Shown in pieces: positions 1 through 6,021 of a stretch of DNA of 9,550 bases (positions are counted from its first letter, which is position 1; each line of letters starts with the position of its first letter). The stretch covers positions 1 through 9,550 of the forward strand of contig JAKBCB010000110.1 in NCBI GenBank assembly GCA_021808185.1, written 5' to 3'. Below the pieces are notes generated by a model that was not told the origin of the DNA, made no database searches, and saw only the letters and a list, made by a program, of their open reading frames with translations. The position numbers were made by a program, and so were the translations under genes. This stretch comes from Pseudomonadota bacterium. GTDB lineage: Bacteria; Pseudomonadota; Alphaproteobacteria; Acetobacterales; Acetobacteraceae.

Positions 1-1483
1 CCTTGGCGGTGACGTTGAACTTGCCGCGCTTGGGGAACATCAGCGTGACGATGGTCAGGCGCACCAGGAACAGCGCCAGCACCGTCTCGTAGATCTCGCT
101 CCAGAACGAATGCCGCCAGTTCTGTTGCAGCCGCGAGTTGGTGGCGACCGAGTGGAAAATATGCGGCAGCGCATAGGCGGTGATGGCCAGCGGCGAGGCG
201 GAGATGACGTTCTGGCCGAGCAGCAGGAACGCCAGCGGCGAGGTCAGGAACACCACGCGCGGAAGGGCGAACAGGAAATGCCCGGTGGCTTGCAGGTAGC
301 AGATGCGCTGGCCGAGGTTGAGCCCGGGCCCGAACAGCGGATTGTCCGTGCGCAGGATTTGCAGCATCCCACGCGCCCAGCGCATGCGCTGGCCAAGATG
401 CAGCGCGAGCCGCTCGGTCGCCAGCCCCGCCGCGAGCGGGGTCTTCAGATACGCGCTCTCCCAGCCGCGCCGATGCAGTTTCAGCATCGTGTGCGCGTCT
501 TCCGTCACCGTCTCGACGGCGACGCCGCCGATGCTGTCCAGCGCGCGGCGGCGGATGACGGCGCAGGAGCCGCAGAAGAACGCGGCATTCCAGAAATCGT
601 TGCCGTCCTGCACGAGGCCGTAGAACATGTTGCCTTCGGCCGGAACGCGCGTGCCGGCGGCAAGGTTGCGCTGGAACGGATCGGGCGAATAGAAATGGTG
701 CGGCAACTGTACCATCGCCATCTTCGGCTCGGCCACCAGCCAGCCCAGCGACAATTGCAGGAATGCCCGCGTGGGGATGTGGTCGCAGTCGAAGATCAGG
801 ACGAATTCGCCGTCCGTCTTCTTCATCGCGGCATTGAGGTTGCCGGCCTTGGCGTGGAAATTGTTGTCGCGCGTGAGGTAGCCGCAGCCGACCTCCTCGG
901 CGAACAGGCGGAACTCCTCGCGCCGTCCGTCGTCGAGGATGAAGACGGAGAATTTGTCGGGCGGATAGTCCATCGCCATCGCCGCCAGCACCGTGGCGCG
1001 CACGATGTCCATCGGCTCGTTGTAGGTCGGGATGTACACGTCCACGCGCGGCCATGTCGCGGGGTCCGGCGGCAGCGGCAGCGGCTTGCGGTCGAGCGGG
1101 AAGGCCGTCTGCACGTAGCCCAGCACCAGCACGACGATGGCATACACCTCGGCGAGGACGAGGCCGCTGCCGAGCAGCATTTCGGTCCAGCTGCCGAACT
1201 GCAACGTCTCGGTCACGCGCCAGAACATGTATCGCACCGAGACCGCGAGCGAGAGCGCGATCAGGAACATGGTCATCTTGCGCCCGCCGAAGCGGTTGGC
1301 GACCAGAAAAAGGACCATGGTGATGATGGCGAAGATCGCCTGATCGCGCGGCGTCAACGGCACGCTGGCGATGGCCGCGATCATCGTGAGGCCGCCCGCC
1401 GCCATCAGCGCGTCGAGCCATGCGCCGCCGCGGCGGTCGCGCCGGACCGGCGACCGCGGCCTGGGGTCGTTCGTGCTGCTCAT
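1..1483 (-). CDS. bcsA: Cellulose synthase catalytic subunit BcsA (UDP-forming), 3' end cut by window
   Basis: This inner-membrane family 2 glycosyltransferase polymerises UDP-glucose into beta-1,4-glucan and exports the chain; the family is activated by c-di-GMP through a C-terminal PilZ domain. 494 codons are visible. Membrane segments lie near residues 26-62, 71-85 and 104-124, and more begin after residue 400. Catalytic signatures are in order: DDG at 184-186, DCD at 232-234, FFCGSC at 302-307, TED at 327-329 and QRMRW at 365-369. From memory the sequence follows Komagataeibacter BcsA closely up to the GKFNVT motif near 488-492. The family is about 750 residues, so the last helices and the PilZ domain lie outside the window. 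The ATG at 1483 has AGGA nine bases upstream (1493-1496) and is the first plausible start. It follows the proline-rich gene at 1725-2378 in the same direction. Whether bcsA is fused to bcsB cannot be seen. Confidence 0.96.
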   Translation of the reverse strand, partial: MSSTNDPRPRSPVRRDRRGGAWLDALMAAGGLTMIAAIASVPLTPRDQAIFAIITMVLFLVANRFGGRKMTMFLIALSLAVSVRYMFWRVTETLQFGSWTEMLLGSGLVLAEVYAIVVLVLGYVQTAFPLDRKPLPLPPDPATWPRVDVYIPTYNEPMDIVRATVLAAMAMDYPPDKFSVFILDDGRREEFRLFAEEVGCGYLTRDNNFHAKAGNLNAAMKKTDGEFVLIFDCDHIPTRAFLQLSLGWLVAEPKMAMVQLPHHFYSPDPFQRNLAAGTRVPAEGNMFYGLVQDGNDFWNAAFFCGSCAVIRRRALDSIGGVAVETVTEDAHTMLKLHRRGWESAYLKTPLAAGLATERLALHLGQRMRWARGMLQILRTDNPLFGPGLNLGQRICYLQATGHFLFALPRVVFLTSPLAFLLLGQNVISASPLAITAYALPHIFHSVATNSRLQQNWRHSFWSEIYETVLALFLVRLTIVTLMFPKRGKFNVTAK

Positions 1484-1666
1484 GGCTGGCGATCCTGATG
1501 GACGTGCGGGCGGGCGTGGCCGGTCGCGACGATTCGGTGGCACAGGCCGGGCCGGACGCGCGGCGCCGATGGAAGCTGGAAAAACTCGGCCGACTCCACC
1601 GCGCTGCTATCCCCTTGTCCCATGGGCCGATTCGCCCAGCCTCGCCCGTCCAACTCACGGGAAAGC

Positions 1667-1686
1667 ATGCAATGCCCGTTTTGCAT
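1667..1686. repeat. Short inverted repeat in the gap upstream of bcsA
   Basis: The 241 bases between the proline-rich gene and bcsA hold no convincing gene. The clearest structure is ATGCAA (1667-1672) and TTGCAT (1681-1686) separated by eight bases. It could be a regulator site or a small hairpin. It has no T-tract, so it is not a clear terminator. The arms are short enough to occur by chance. Confidence 0.25.
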
Positions 1687-1724
1687 AGCTCGATCTCGAC
1701 TCCCGCCCGTTCGCCCGCGCCTGC

Positions 1725-2378
1725 TCAGATCCGGCGGAACAGATCCTCGTCGCCCGGCTGAGGGCCTTCCTTGGCGGCAAGCCGGGGGCCGGCGCGGTCG
1801 CTGCCATCGGCGGCGGCGGTGGCGCTGTCCCAGGCGAGTTGGAAAATGTTCATCTCCCCGGCGCGCCGGCCGGGCGCGGGCCGGGCCACGGGGGGCGCGG
1901 CGGGCCGCGGCTCCGGCAGCCGCATCGGGGCCGGGGGGGCGTATTCGGGCCCGAACGGTCCCGGCGTCGCCGGGCCGCGCACGGTGCCCGGCACCGGGCC
2001 GAAATACGGGTCCTGCGCCTGCGCGTAGGCCGGTGCCGGCGCGGGATGCGGCGGCTGGGCGGGCGGGAACGGGACGGGATCGGGTGGCGGCGTCATCGCC
2101 GGCGCGGCCGCCCAGCCCGGCGGTGCCTCGCCCATCTCGGCTTCCGGGCGCGGGCCGAACGCGGGCTCGATCCGCGACGGGTGGGCGACAGGAGGCGGGG
2201 AAGCGACAGCCGGCGAGACGGGCGCCGCCATCACCGGGGCGGGCGCGGCCGGTTCTGGCGCAATCACGACCGGCGTCCGCGGATGAATCGCAAATGTTCC
2301 GAAGGTGCGATAAGAAAAGCCACTCGTGCCGAATGCCGCCAGCGCCCGCTCTACATCATCATGGATGCTTTCGATCAC
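1725..2378 (-). CDS. Proline-rich protein, CcpAx/BcsH- or BcsP-like cellulose accessory candidate
   Basis: This is a 217-residue protein. A conserved-looking N-terminus (about 1-34) is followed by a long Pro/Ala-rich, probably disordered segment (about 36-170), a short block MNIFQLAWDS (176-185) and a terminal DLFRRI (212-217). There is no signal peptide or membrane helix. The N-terminal pattern RALAAFG..GFSYRTF resembles, from memory, RVLRSFG....YSYRPF in Komagataeibacter CcpAx (BcsH), whose gene also lies directly upstream of bcsA. CcpAx works with BcsD to line up cellulose export complexes, and BcsP and BcsO are other proline-rich Bcs proteins. This copy is shorter than CcpAx (about 350). 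I chose the GTG at 2378 because GGAG lies six bases upstream; an in-frame ATG at 2420 has no ribosome-binding site and would add 14 residues. The cellulose role is inferred from position and the N-terminal motif. Confidence 0.72.
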   Translation of the reverse strand: MIESIHDDVERALAAFGTSGFSYRTFGTFAIHPRTPVVIAPEPAAPAPVMAAPVSPAVASPPPVAHPSRIEPAFGPRPEAEMGEAPPGWAAAPAMTPPPDPVPFPPAQPPHPAPAPAYAQAQDPYFGPVPGTVRGPATPGPFGPEYAPPAPMRLPEPRPAAPPVARPAPGRRAGEMNIFQLAWDSATAAADGSDRAGPRLAAKEGPQPGDEDLFRRI

Positions 2379-2384
2379 GGAACT

Positions 2385-2388
2385 CTCC
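2385..2388 (-). promoter_or_regulatory. Ribosome-binding site that favours the GTG start at 2378
   Basis: GGAG, read on the minus strand, lies six bases before the GTG at 2376-2378. The upstream in-frame ATG at 2420 lies in AT-rich sequence with nothing like a Shine-Dalgarno motif before it. That AT-rich stretch (about 2391-2415) is more likely promoter or leader DNA. Confidence 0.5.
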
Positions 2389-2492
2389 GGCTTTGTTAAC
2401 GTATTCTTACCATATCGCATCTAACGCGCATCGGCTGAGCGCATTGTTGCATGAATGCCGCAGGGAAATAGTCCCGGGAAGGGGCGATGCAT

Positions 2493-2542
2493 AAAAAAAC
2501 GCCGCGTCGCACAAAATTAGCAATGCGCCGTGTCACCGCGGC
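2493..2542 (-). terminator. Probable intrinsic terminator of the tRNA-Gly gene
   Basis: On the minus strand, downstream of the tRNA, GCCGCG (2537-2542) pairs with CGCGGC (2501-2506). Inside this stem CAC (2530-2532) can pair with GTG (2510-2512). The stem is followed after one base by seven T residues (2493-2499). The large loop and internal bulge weaken it, but the U-tract and position between the tRNA and the next minus-strand gene fit a terminator. Confidence 0.5.
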
Positions 2543-2598
2543 CGCAATTCGTGCGAGGGGTTGGGTTATTCGCCGCCGCCCCCGCGCCGTGGGCCGGC

Positions 2599-2672
2599 TG
2601 GAGCGGGTGAAGGGAATCGAACCCTCGTATGCAGCTTGGGAAGCTGCCGTTCTACCATTGAACTACACCCGC
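2599..2672 (-). tRNA. tRNA-Gly (anticodon CCC)
   Basis: This is a 74-base cloverleaf with encoded CCA. The acceptor stem GCGGGTG pairs with CACCCGC, followed by T and CCA (2599-2602 on the plus strand reads TGGA). The anticodon stem GCAGC/GCTGC encloses the loop TTCCCAA, so the anticodon is CCC, which reads GGG glycine codons. The T-arm carries GGTTCGATTCC. It lies upstream of the cellulose genes in the same direction, with its own promoter and a probable terminator. Confidence 0.97.
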
Positions 2673-2707
2673 GCTGGACGACGTGCGCCATCCCGGCCGA
2701 CCACCCT

Positions 2708-2736
2708 TGTATAGGAAAGCCCGATTGACGGCGCAA
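2708..2736 (-). promoter_or_regulatory. Sigma-70-type promoter for tRNA-Gly
   Basis: On the minus strand, TTGCGC (-35, at 2731-2736) and TATACA (-10, at 2708-2713) are separated by exactly 17 bases. Transcription would start about 30 bases before the tRNA 5' end at 2672. This is the best consensus promoter pair I found in the window. Confidence 0.65.
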
Positions 2737-2787
2737 CCCGCCACGGCCTAGCGTGCCGGCGCCGGCGCGGGGCCAAGCCCTGACCGG

Positions 2788-2846
2788 TCCTCGTGATTTG
2801 TCCGGCCGGATTGCGGCGAGGTGAAACAAGCGCGCTAAAGAGGCCA
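2788..2846 (+). ncRNA. SAM-II riboswitch upstream of metZ
   Basis: The segment has the layout of a SAM-II (metA-type) H-type pseudoknot. P1 is CCTCG (2789-2793) with CGAGG (2817-2821). The P1 loop starts with TGATTTG, as in known examples. GGCC in the loop (2804-2807) can pair with GGCC downstream (2842-2845) to form the second stem. The conserved GCTAAA is at 2834-2839, just before that second-stem strand. SAM-II elements occur mainly in alphaproteobacteria, upstream of methionine biosynthesis genes, and turn them down when S-adenosylmethionine binds. The downstream gene here is metZ, which fits. The TAA inside GCTAAA is the in-frame stop that bounds the metZ frame upstream. Confidence 0.88.
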
Positions 2847-2851
2847 GCGGA

Positions 2852-2874
2852 CGACCGGGACACACCCGGCGTCG
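2852..2874 (+). other. Hairpin between the riboswitch and metZ, possible expression platform
   Basis: CCGGG (2855-2859) and CCCGG (2865-2869) enclose the loop ACACA. An outer CGA (2852-2854) pairs with TCG (2872-2874) across a two-base bulge. It starts seven bases after the riboswitch core. There is no T-tract, so if it takes part in control it is not a simple intrinsic terminator. It may only be leader structure in GC-rich DNA. Confidence 0.35.
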
Positions 2875-2919
2875 GCGGCATCCGAGGTCGGGCCAGACCA
2901 CGCAAGGGCCCCCCGAACC

Positions 2920-4119
2920 ATGACCACTCCGCACGCCGCGTTCCGCCCCGCCACGCTGCTGGTGCATGCCGGCACCGAACGCACCAATTTCGCCGAAACC
3001 GCCGAGGCATTGTTCCTCACCTCCGGCTTCGTGTACGACAGCGCCGAGCAGGCCGAGGCGACCTTCACCGGCGCCGAGAAGCATTACCAGTACTCCCGCT
3101 TCGGCAACCCCACGGTGGTGATGCTGGAGCAGCGGCTGGCGATGGTCGAAGGCGCCGAGGCGTGCCGCGCCACCGCAACCGGCATGGCCGCCGTGCACGC
3201 GGCCCTGCTGAGCCATCTGCGCGCCGGCGACCGGCTGGTGGCCTCGCGCGCGCTGTTCGGCTCCTGCCACTGGATCGTCTCCACCCTGCTGCCGCGCTAC
3301 GGGATCGAGACGGTGTTCGTCGATGGCACCGACCTCGACCAGTGGCGCGCGGCACTGGCCACGCCCACGGCGATGGTGCTGCTGGAAAGCCCGTCCAACC
3401 CGATGCTGGAGGTGTTGGACCTGCCGAGCATCGCGGCCATGGCGCACAAGGCCGGCGCGCTGGTGGTGGTGGACAACGTGTTCGCCACGCCCCTGCTGCA
3501 ACGCCCGATCGAACTCGGCGCCGACATCGTGGTGTATTCGTGTACCAAGCACATCGACGGCCAGGGCCGCGTGCTCGGCGGTGCCGTGCTCGGCCGGGCG
3601 AAATGGGTCGAGGAGGTGTTGCAGCCCTTCGTGCGCAACACCGGGCCGGCGATGTCGCCGTTCAACGCGTGGGTGTTGCTGAAAGGGCTGGAGACGCTGC
3701 GACTGCGCGTCGATGCCGCCTGCCGGGCGGCCGAGCAACTGGCGGATTTCCTCTCGGCCCAGCCGCTTGTCGCGCGCGTCTGGTACCCGACGCGCGCGGA
3801 CCATCCGCAGCATGGGCTGGCGATGGCGCAGATGTCCGGCGGCGGCACTATCGTCACCTTCGAGATCGACGGCGGCAAGGCGGCGGCCTTCCGCGTGCTG
3901 AACGCGCTGCGGCTGATCCGCGTGTCCAACAACCTCGGCGATTCCAAGTCGCTGGTCACGCATCCGGCGACCACCACGCACATGCGCATATCGCCCGAGG
4001 AACGCGCCCGCCTCGGCATCACCGACGGCGCGGTGCGCCTCTCGGTCGGGCTGGAGGACGTGCTGGACCTGCGCGACGATCTGGCGCAGGCGCTCGCGGC
4101 GGCGCGCGCCGGGGGATAG
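2920..4119 (+). CDS. metZ: O-succinylhomoserine sulfhydrylase MetZ
   Basis: This cytoplasmic PLP enzyme of the Cys/Met-metabolism family makes homocysteine from O-succinylhomoserine and sulfide (direct sulfhydrylation) for methionine synthesis. It has 399 residues, normal for MetZ. YSRFGNPT at 58-65 and GM at 89-90 are PLP-phosphate contacts, D185 is the ring-nitrogen aspartate in VVVDN, and K210 in SCTKHIDGQGRVLGG is the Schiff-base lysine. NNLGDSKSLVTHPA (337-350) and VRLSVGLED (372-380) are the C-terminal family blocks. The IDGQGR context points to MetZ rather than MetB or MetC. The ATG at 2920 is the first start codon after an in-frame TAA inside the riboswitch. No strong Shine-Dalgarno precedes it. 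The SAM-II riboswitch places it under feedback control by S-adenosylmethionine. apaG and folE follow in the same direction. Confidence 0.95.
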   Translation: MTTPHAAFRPATLLVHAGTERTNFAETAEALFLTSGFVYDSAEQAEATFTGAEKHYQYSRFGNPTVVMLEQRLAMVEGAEACRATATGMAAVHAALLSHLRAGDRLVASRALFGSCHWIVSTLLPRYGIETVFVDGTDLDQWRAALATPTAMVLLESPSNPMLEVLDLPSIAAMAHKAGALVVVDNVFATPLLQRPIELGADIVVYSCTKHIDGQGRVLGGAVLGRAKWVEEVLQPFVRNTGPAMSPFNAWVLLKGLETLRLRVDAACRAAEQLADFLSAQPLVARVWYPTRADHPQHGLAMAQMSGGGTIVTFEIDGGKAAAFRVLNALRLIRVSNNLGDSKSLVTHPATTTHMRISPEERARLGITDGAVRLSVGLEDVLDLRDDLAQALAAARAGG

Positions 4120-4176
4120 GCGCGGGCCGGCCGATGGGGCTGGACATTGGCGGCGGCGCGGACATCTGATGCCGCC

Positions 4177-4596
4177 ATGTCCGATCTCTATTCCCAGACC
4201 ACCGACGGCATCGCCGTCACCGTCCAGCCGATCTTCCTGCCCGACCAGTCCCGGCCGGCGGAAGGCAAGTTCGTCTGGGCCTATCATGTGCGCATCGAGA
4301 ACAAAGGCCAGGAGACGGTGCAGTTGCTGCGCCGGACCTGGCGCATCACCGACGCGCGCGGCCGCACCCAGACCGTGCATGGCGACGGCGTGGTCGGCGC
4401 GCAGCCGGTGCTCGCCCCGGGCGAGGCGTTCGAATACACCTCCGGCACGCCGCTGGAGACACCTTCCGGCTTCATGACCGGCGCCTATCACATGATCCGC
4501 GTCGGCGCGGGTGGGACGGGGGCGGGCGAGGCGTTCGACATCGCGATCCCCGCCTTCAGCCTGGACAGCCCGCAGGAAGCCCGGCGCATGCATTAA
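4177..4596 (+). CDS. apaG: ApaG family protein
   Basis: ApaG is a small cytoplasmic beta-sandwich (fibronectin III-like) protein. Its name comes from an effect on Ap4A levels, and it has been linked to Co/Mg tolerance; the biochemical role is not settled. The protein has 139 residues. Signatures are YHVRIENKG (36-44), RRTWRITDA.GRTQ (52-65), VHGDGVVGAQPVLAPGE (67-83) and YTSGTPL.TPSGFMTGAYHM (87-106), which form the ApaG core. The loop after IRVG (107-110) is Gly-rich. The ATG at 4177 is chosen because the family begins just before the first beta strand; a TTG at 4147 would only add a low-complexity extension. The gap to metZ is 57 bases and the gap to folE is 96 bases, so co-transcription is plausible but not proven. 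Confidence 0.95.
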   Translation: MSDLYSQTTDGIAVTVQPIFLPDQSRPAEGKFVWAYHVRIENKGQETVQLLRRTWRITDARGRTQTVHGDGVVGAQPVLAPGEAFEYTSGTPLETPSGFMTGAYHMIRVGAGGTGAGEAFDIAIPAFSLDSPQEARRMH

Positions 4597-4681
4597 ACGA
4601 CGCGATGGCGGGGCGGCTTGCCGAGCGGGCGGACGCCCCCACATGGCCGGTCATCGCAGCCGGCGACACGCCCAACGCATC

Positions 4682-4686
4682 GAGGA
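4682..4686 (+). promoter_or_regulatory. Ribosome-binding site fixing the TTG start of folE
   Basis: GAGGA lies six bases before a TTG at 4693-4695. Another in-frame TTG at 4618 has no such site and would add 25 residues of unconserved sequence. No in-frame ATG precedes the conserved region. Confidence 0.65.
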
Positions 4687-4692
4687 ACCGCT

Positions 4693-5328
4693 TTGAACAT
4701 CGTCACCGCCCCCACCCCGGTCAGTCATGCCAGCCTGGTGACGCGGCCGACGCGCGAAGAGGCCGAGGAAGCCGTGCGCACCCTGCTGCGCTGGGCCTGC
4801 GACGACCCGACGCGGGAGGGGTTGCTCGACACGCCCGCGCGCGTAGTCCGCTCGTACGAGGAATTCTTCGCCGGCTATCATGTCGATCCGGTCGCGCTGC
4901 TCGAACGCACGTTCGAGGAAACCGACGGCTACGACGAAATGGTGCTGCTGCGCGACATCCGGCTGGAGAGCTACTGCGAGCACCACATGGTCCCCATCGT
5001 CGGTCGCGCGCACGTCGCCTATCTGCCGGACCGCCGGGTGGTGGGCATCAGCAAGCTCGCGCGCGTGGTCGAGGCGTATTCCAAGCGCCTGCAAATCCAG
5101 GAAAAGCTGACCGCCCAGATCGCCAACACGCTGAACGACGTGTTGCAGCCGCGCGGCGTCGCGGTGGTGGTCGAGGCCGGGCACCAGTGCATGACCACAC
5201 GCGGGGTGCACAAGGTCGGCGTGTCGATGGTCACCAGCCGCATGCTCGGCGCCTTCCGCGAAGACCCGGCGACCCGGCGGGAATTTCTGGCGATGATCCG
5301 TGGCCCGGCGGCGGGCATTCCGGAATAG
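4693..5328 (+). CDS. folE: GTP cyclohydrolase I
   Basis: FolE converts GTP to 7,8-dihydroneopterin triphosphate, the first step of tetrahydrofolate synthesis, and also feeds queuosine precursors in some bacteria. It is a cytoplasmic homodecamer with one zinc per subunit. The 211-residue reading from TTG matches the family length. Zinc ligands are C95 and H98 in SYCEHHM and C166 in HQCMTTRG. Other family blocks are TPARVVRSYEEFFAGY (47-62), VVGISKLARVVEAYSKRLQ (116-134) and QEKLTAQIA (136-144). All zinc ligands are present, so this is the zinc-dependent type (FolE1). The start is a TTG with a strong GAGGA six bases upstream, which may limit translation. It lies after apaG and 43 bases before a secreted GlcG-family gene. 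Confidence 0.97.
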   Translation: MNIVTAPTPVSHASLVTRPTREEAEEAVRTLLRWACDDPTREGLLDTPARVVRSYEEFFAGYHVDPVALLERTFEETDGYDEMVLLRDIRLESYCEHHMVPIVGRAHVAYLPDRRVVGISKLARVVEAYSKRLQIQEKLTAQIANTLNDVLQPRGVAVVVEAGHQCMTTRGVHKVGVSMVTSRMLGAFREDPATRREFLAMIRGPAAGIPE

Positions 5329-5371
5329 CGAAACCGGTGGCAAAACGTCCCCGCACAGGGAGAACACCGCC

Positions 5372-5893
5372 ATGATCCGATCGCGCGCCGCGTTTGCCTT
5401 GCTCGGCCTCGGCCTGCTCGCCGCCGGCCCGGCCCGCGCCGAGCAGAACCCGCTCGACGCTGTTCCCGACAAGATGCCGTTCAACGTGCCTTACGGCGCG
5501 CCGATCGACCTCAAGCACGCCGAGGCGGCAATGCACGCGGCCATCGCGGAGGCCACCAAGCGCGGCTGGCCGATGAACGTCGCGGTGGTCGATTCCGGCG
5601 GCAATCTGGTGGCGTTCGCCCGCATGGATGGCGCCCAGATCGCCTCCGTCTCCATCGCCCAGCACAAGGCGCGCACGGCAGCGAGCTTTCGCCGCGCCAC
5701 CCGGGTGCTGGAGGACGCGGTGCAGAAATCCGGCTACCTCTACGCGCTGTCGCTGGACGGCGTGATCGCCTCGCGCGGCGGTATTCCGCTGATCGAGGAC
5801 GGCAAGCTGATCGGCGCCATCGGCTGCTCCGGCGGCGCCGGCGCGCAGGACGAGGTGGTGTGCACTGCGGGTGCCGCGACGATCAATAAGTAG
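5372..5893 (+). CDS. Secreted GlcG/HbpS family protein
   Basis: This is a 173-residue protein with a signal peptide: positive start MIRSR, hydrophobic core about 6-18 and an ARA site, with probable cleavage after residue 23. The mature part is a GlcG/HbpS domain (formerly DUF336): MNVAVVDSGGNLVAFARMDGA (68-88), SIAQHKARTAASF (94-106) and a glycine-rich end IASRGGIPLIEDGKLIGAIG (132-151) followed by GCSGG. Characterised members bind heme or act near glycolate and small-molecule oxidation, so the ligand here is unknown. It would act in the periplasm. The ATG at 5372 has AGGGAG nine bases upstream (5357-5362) and is the natural start for the signal peptide; the frame is open further upstream but overlaps folE. 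It lies 43 bases after folE, and a compound hairpin element follows its stop. Confidence 0.92.
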   Translation: MIRSRAAFALLGLGLLAAGPARAEQNPLDAVPDKMPFNVPYGAPIDLKHAEAAMHAAIAEATKRGWPMNVAVVDSGGNLVAFARMDGAQIASVSIAQHKARTAASFRRATRVLEDAVQKSGYLYALSLDGVIASRGGIPLIEDGKLIGAIGCSGGAGAQDEVVCTAGAATINK

Positions 5894-5903
5894 TGAGGCA
5901 CGG

Positions 5904-6014
5904 CCGAGGGCGCTGCCCTTGGAACCCGCTCAAGGCACAGCCTTGAGAATCCATTCTTAAGGATTGGATCGCAAAGGCTCTGCCTTTGCTGGGGTCCAGG
6001 GGCAACGCCCCTGG
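5904..6014. repeat. Compound inverted repeat of five hairpins between convergent genes
   Basis: Five consecutive stem-loops fill most of the gap between two convergent stop codons. Four have eight-base stems with three-base loops: CCGAGGGC/GCCCTTGG (5904-5922, one G-T pair), CTCAAGGC/GCCTTGAG (5929-5947), GCAAAGGC/GCCTTTGC (5971-5989) and CCAGGGGC/GCCCCTGG (5996-6014). Each stem ends in GGC-NNN-GCC or GGGC-NNN-GCCC. A central AATCC/GGATT (5948-5965) surrounds CTTAAG. The two halves are also inverted copies of each other, with a matching spacer near ACCC/GGGT. From memory, similar modules recur in intergenic DNA of Acetobacteraceae. It may act as a two-way terminator or an RNA-stabilising element, although there is no T-tract. 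Confidence 0.85.
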
Positions 6015-6021
6015 CCTTGCC

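Noticed and set aside
110..1498. 462-codon open frame on the plus strand
   Set aside because: It lies antisense to bcsA, whose full set of catalytic motifs is unmistakable, and its translation is Arg/His/Asp-rich without recognisable motifs.
1480..1686. 68-codon minus-strand frame ending in an ATGA overlap with the bcsA start
   Set aside because: The overlap follows from bcsA starting ATGA, the composition is unconvincing and the ribosome-binding site is poor. A leader peptide cannot be ruled out but is not supported.
1622..2494. 290-codon plus-strand frame opposite the proline-rich gene
   Set aside because: The Arg/Pro/Ala-rich product is what a reverse reading of a proline-rich GC-rich gene gives. 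The minus frame has a ribosome-binding site, a non-repetitive N-terminal motif and a sensible position.
2725..2753. Possible metZ promoter with TTGACG at 2725-2730
   Set aside because: The -35 is good and the spacing to CTAGCG is 17 bases, but the -10 does not resemble a consensus, and the region overlaps the opposite-strand tRNA promoter.
2566..4644. 692-codon open frame on the minus strand
   Set aside because: It runs antisense to metZ and apaG and across the tRNA, has Arg/Gly/His-rich low-complexity translation and matches no family. It is a shadow frame of GC-rich coding DNA.
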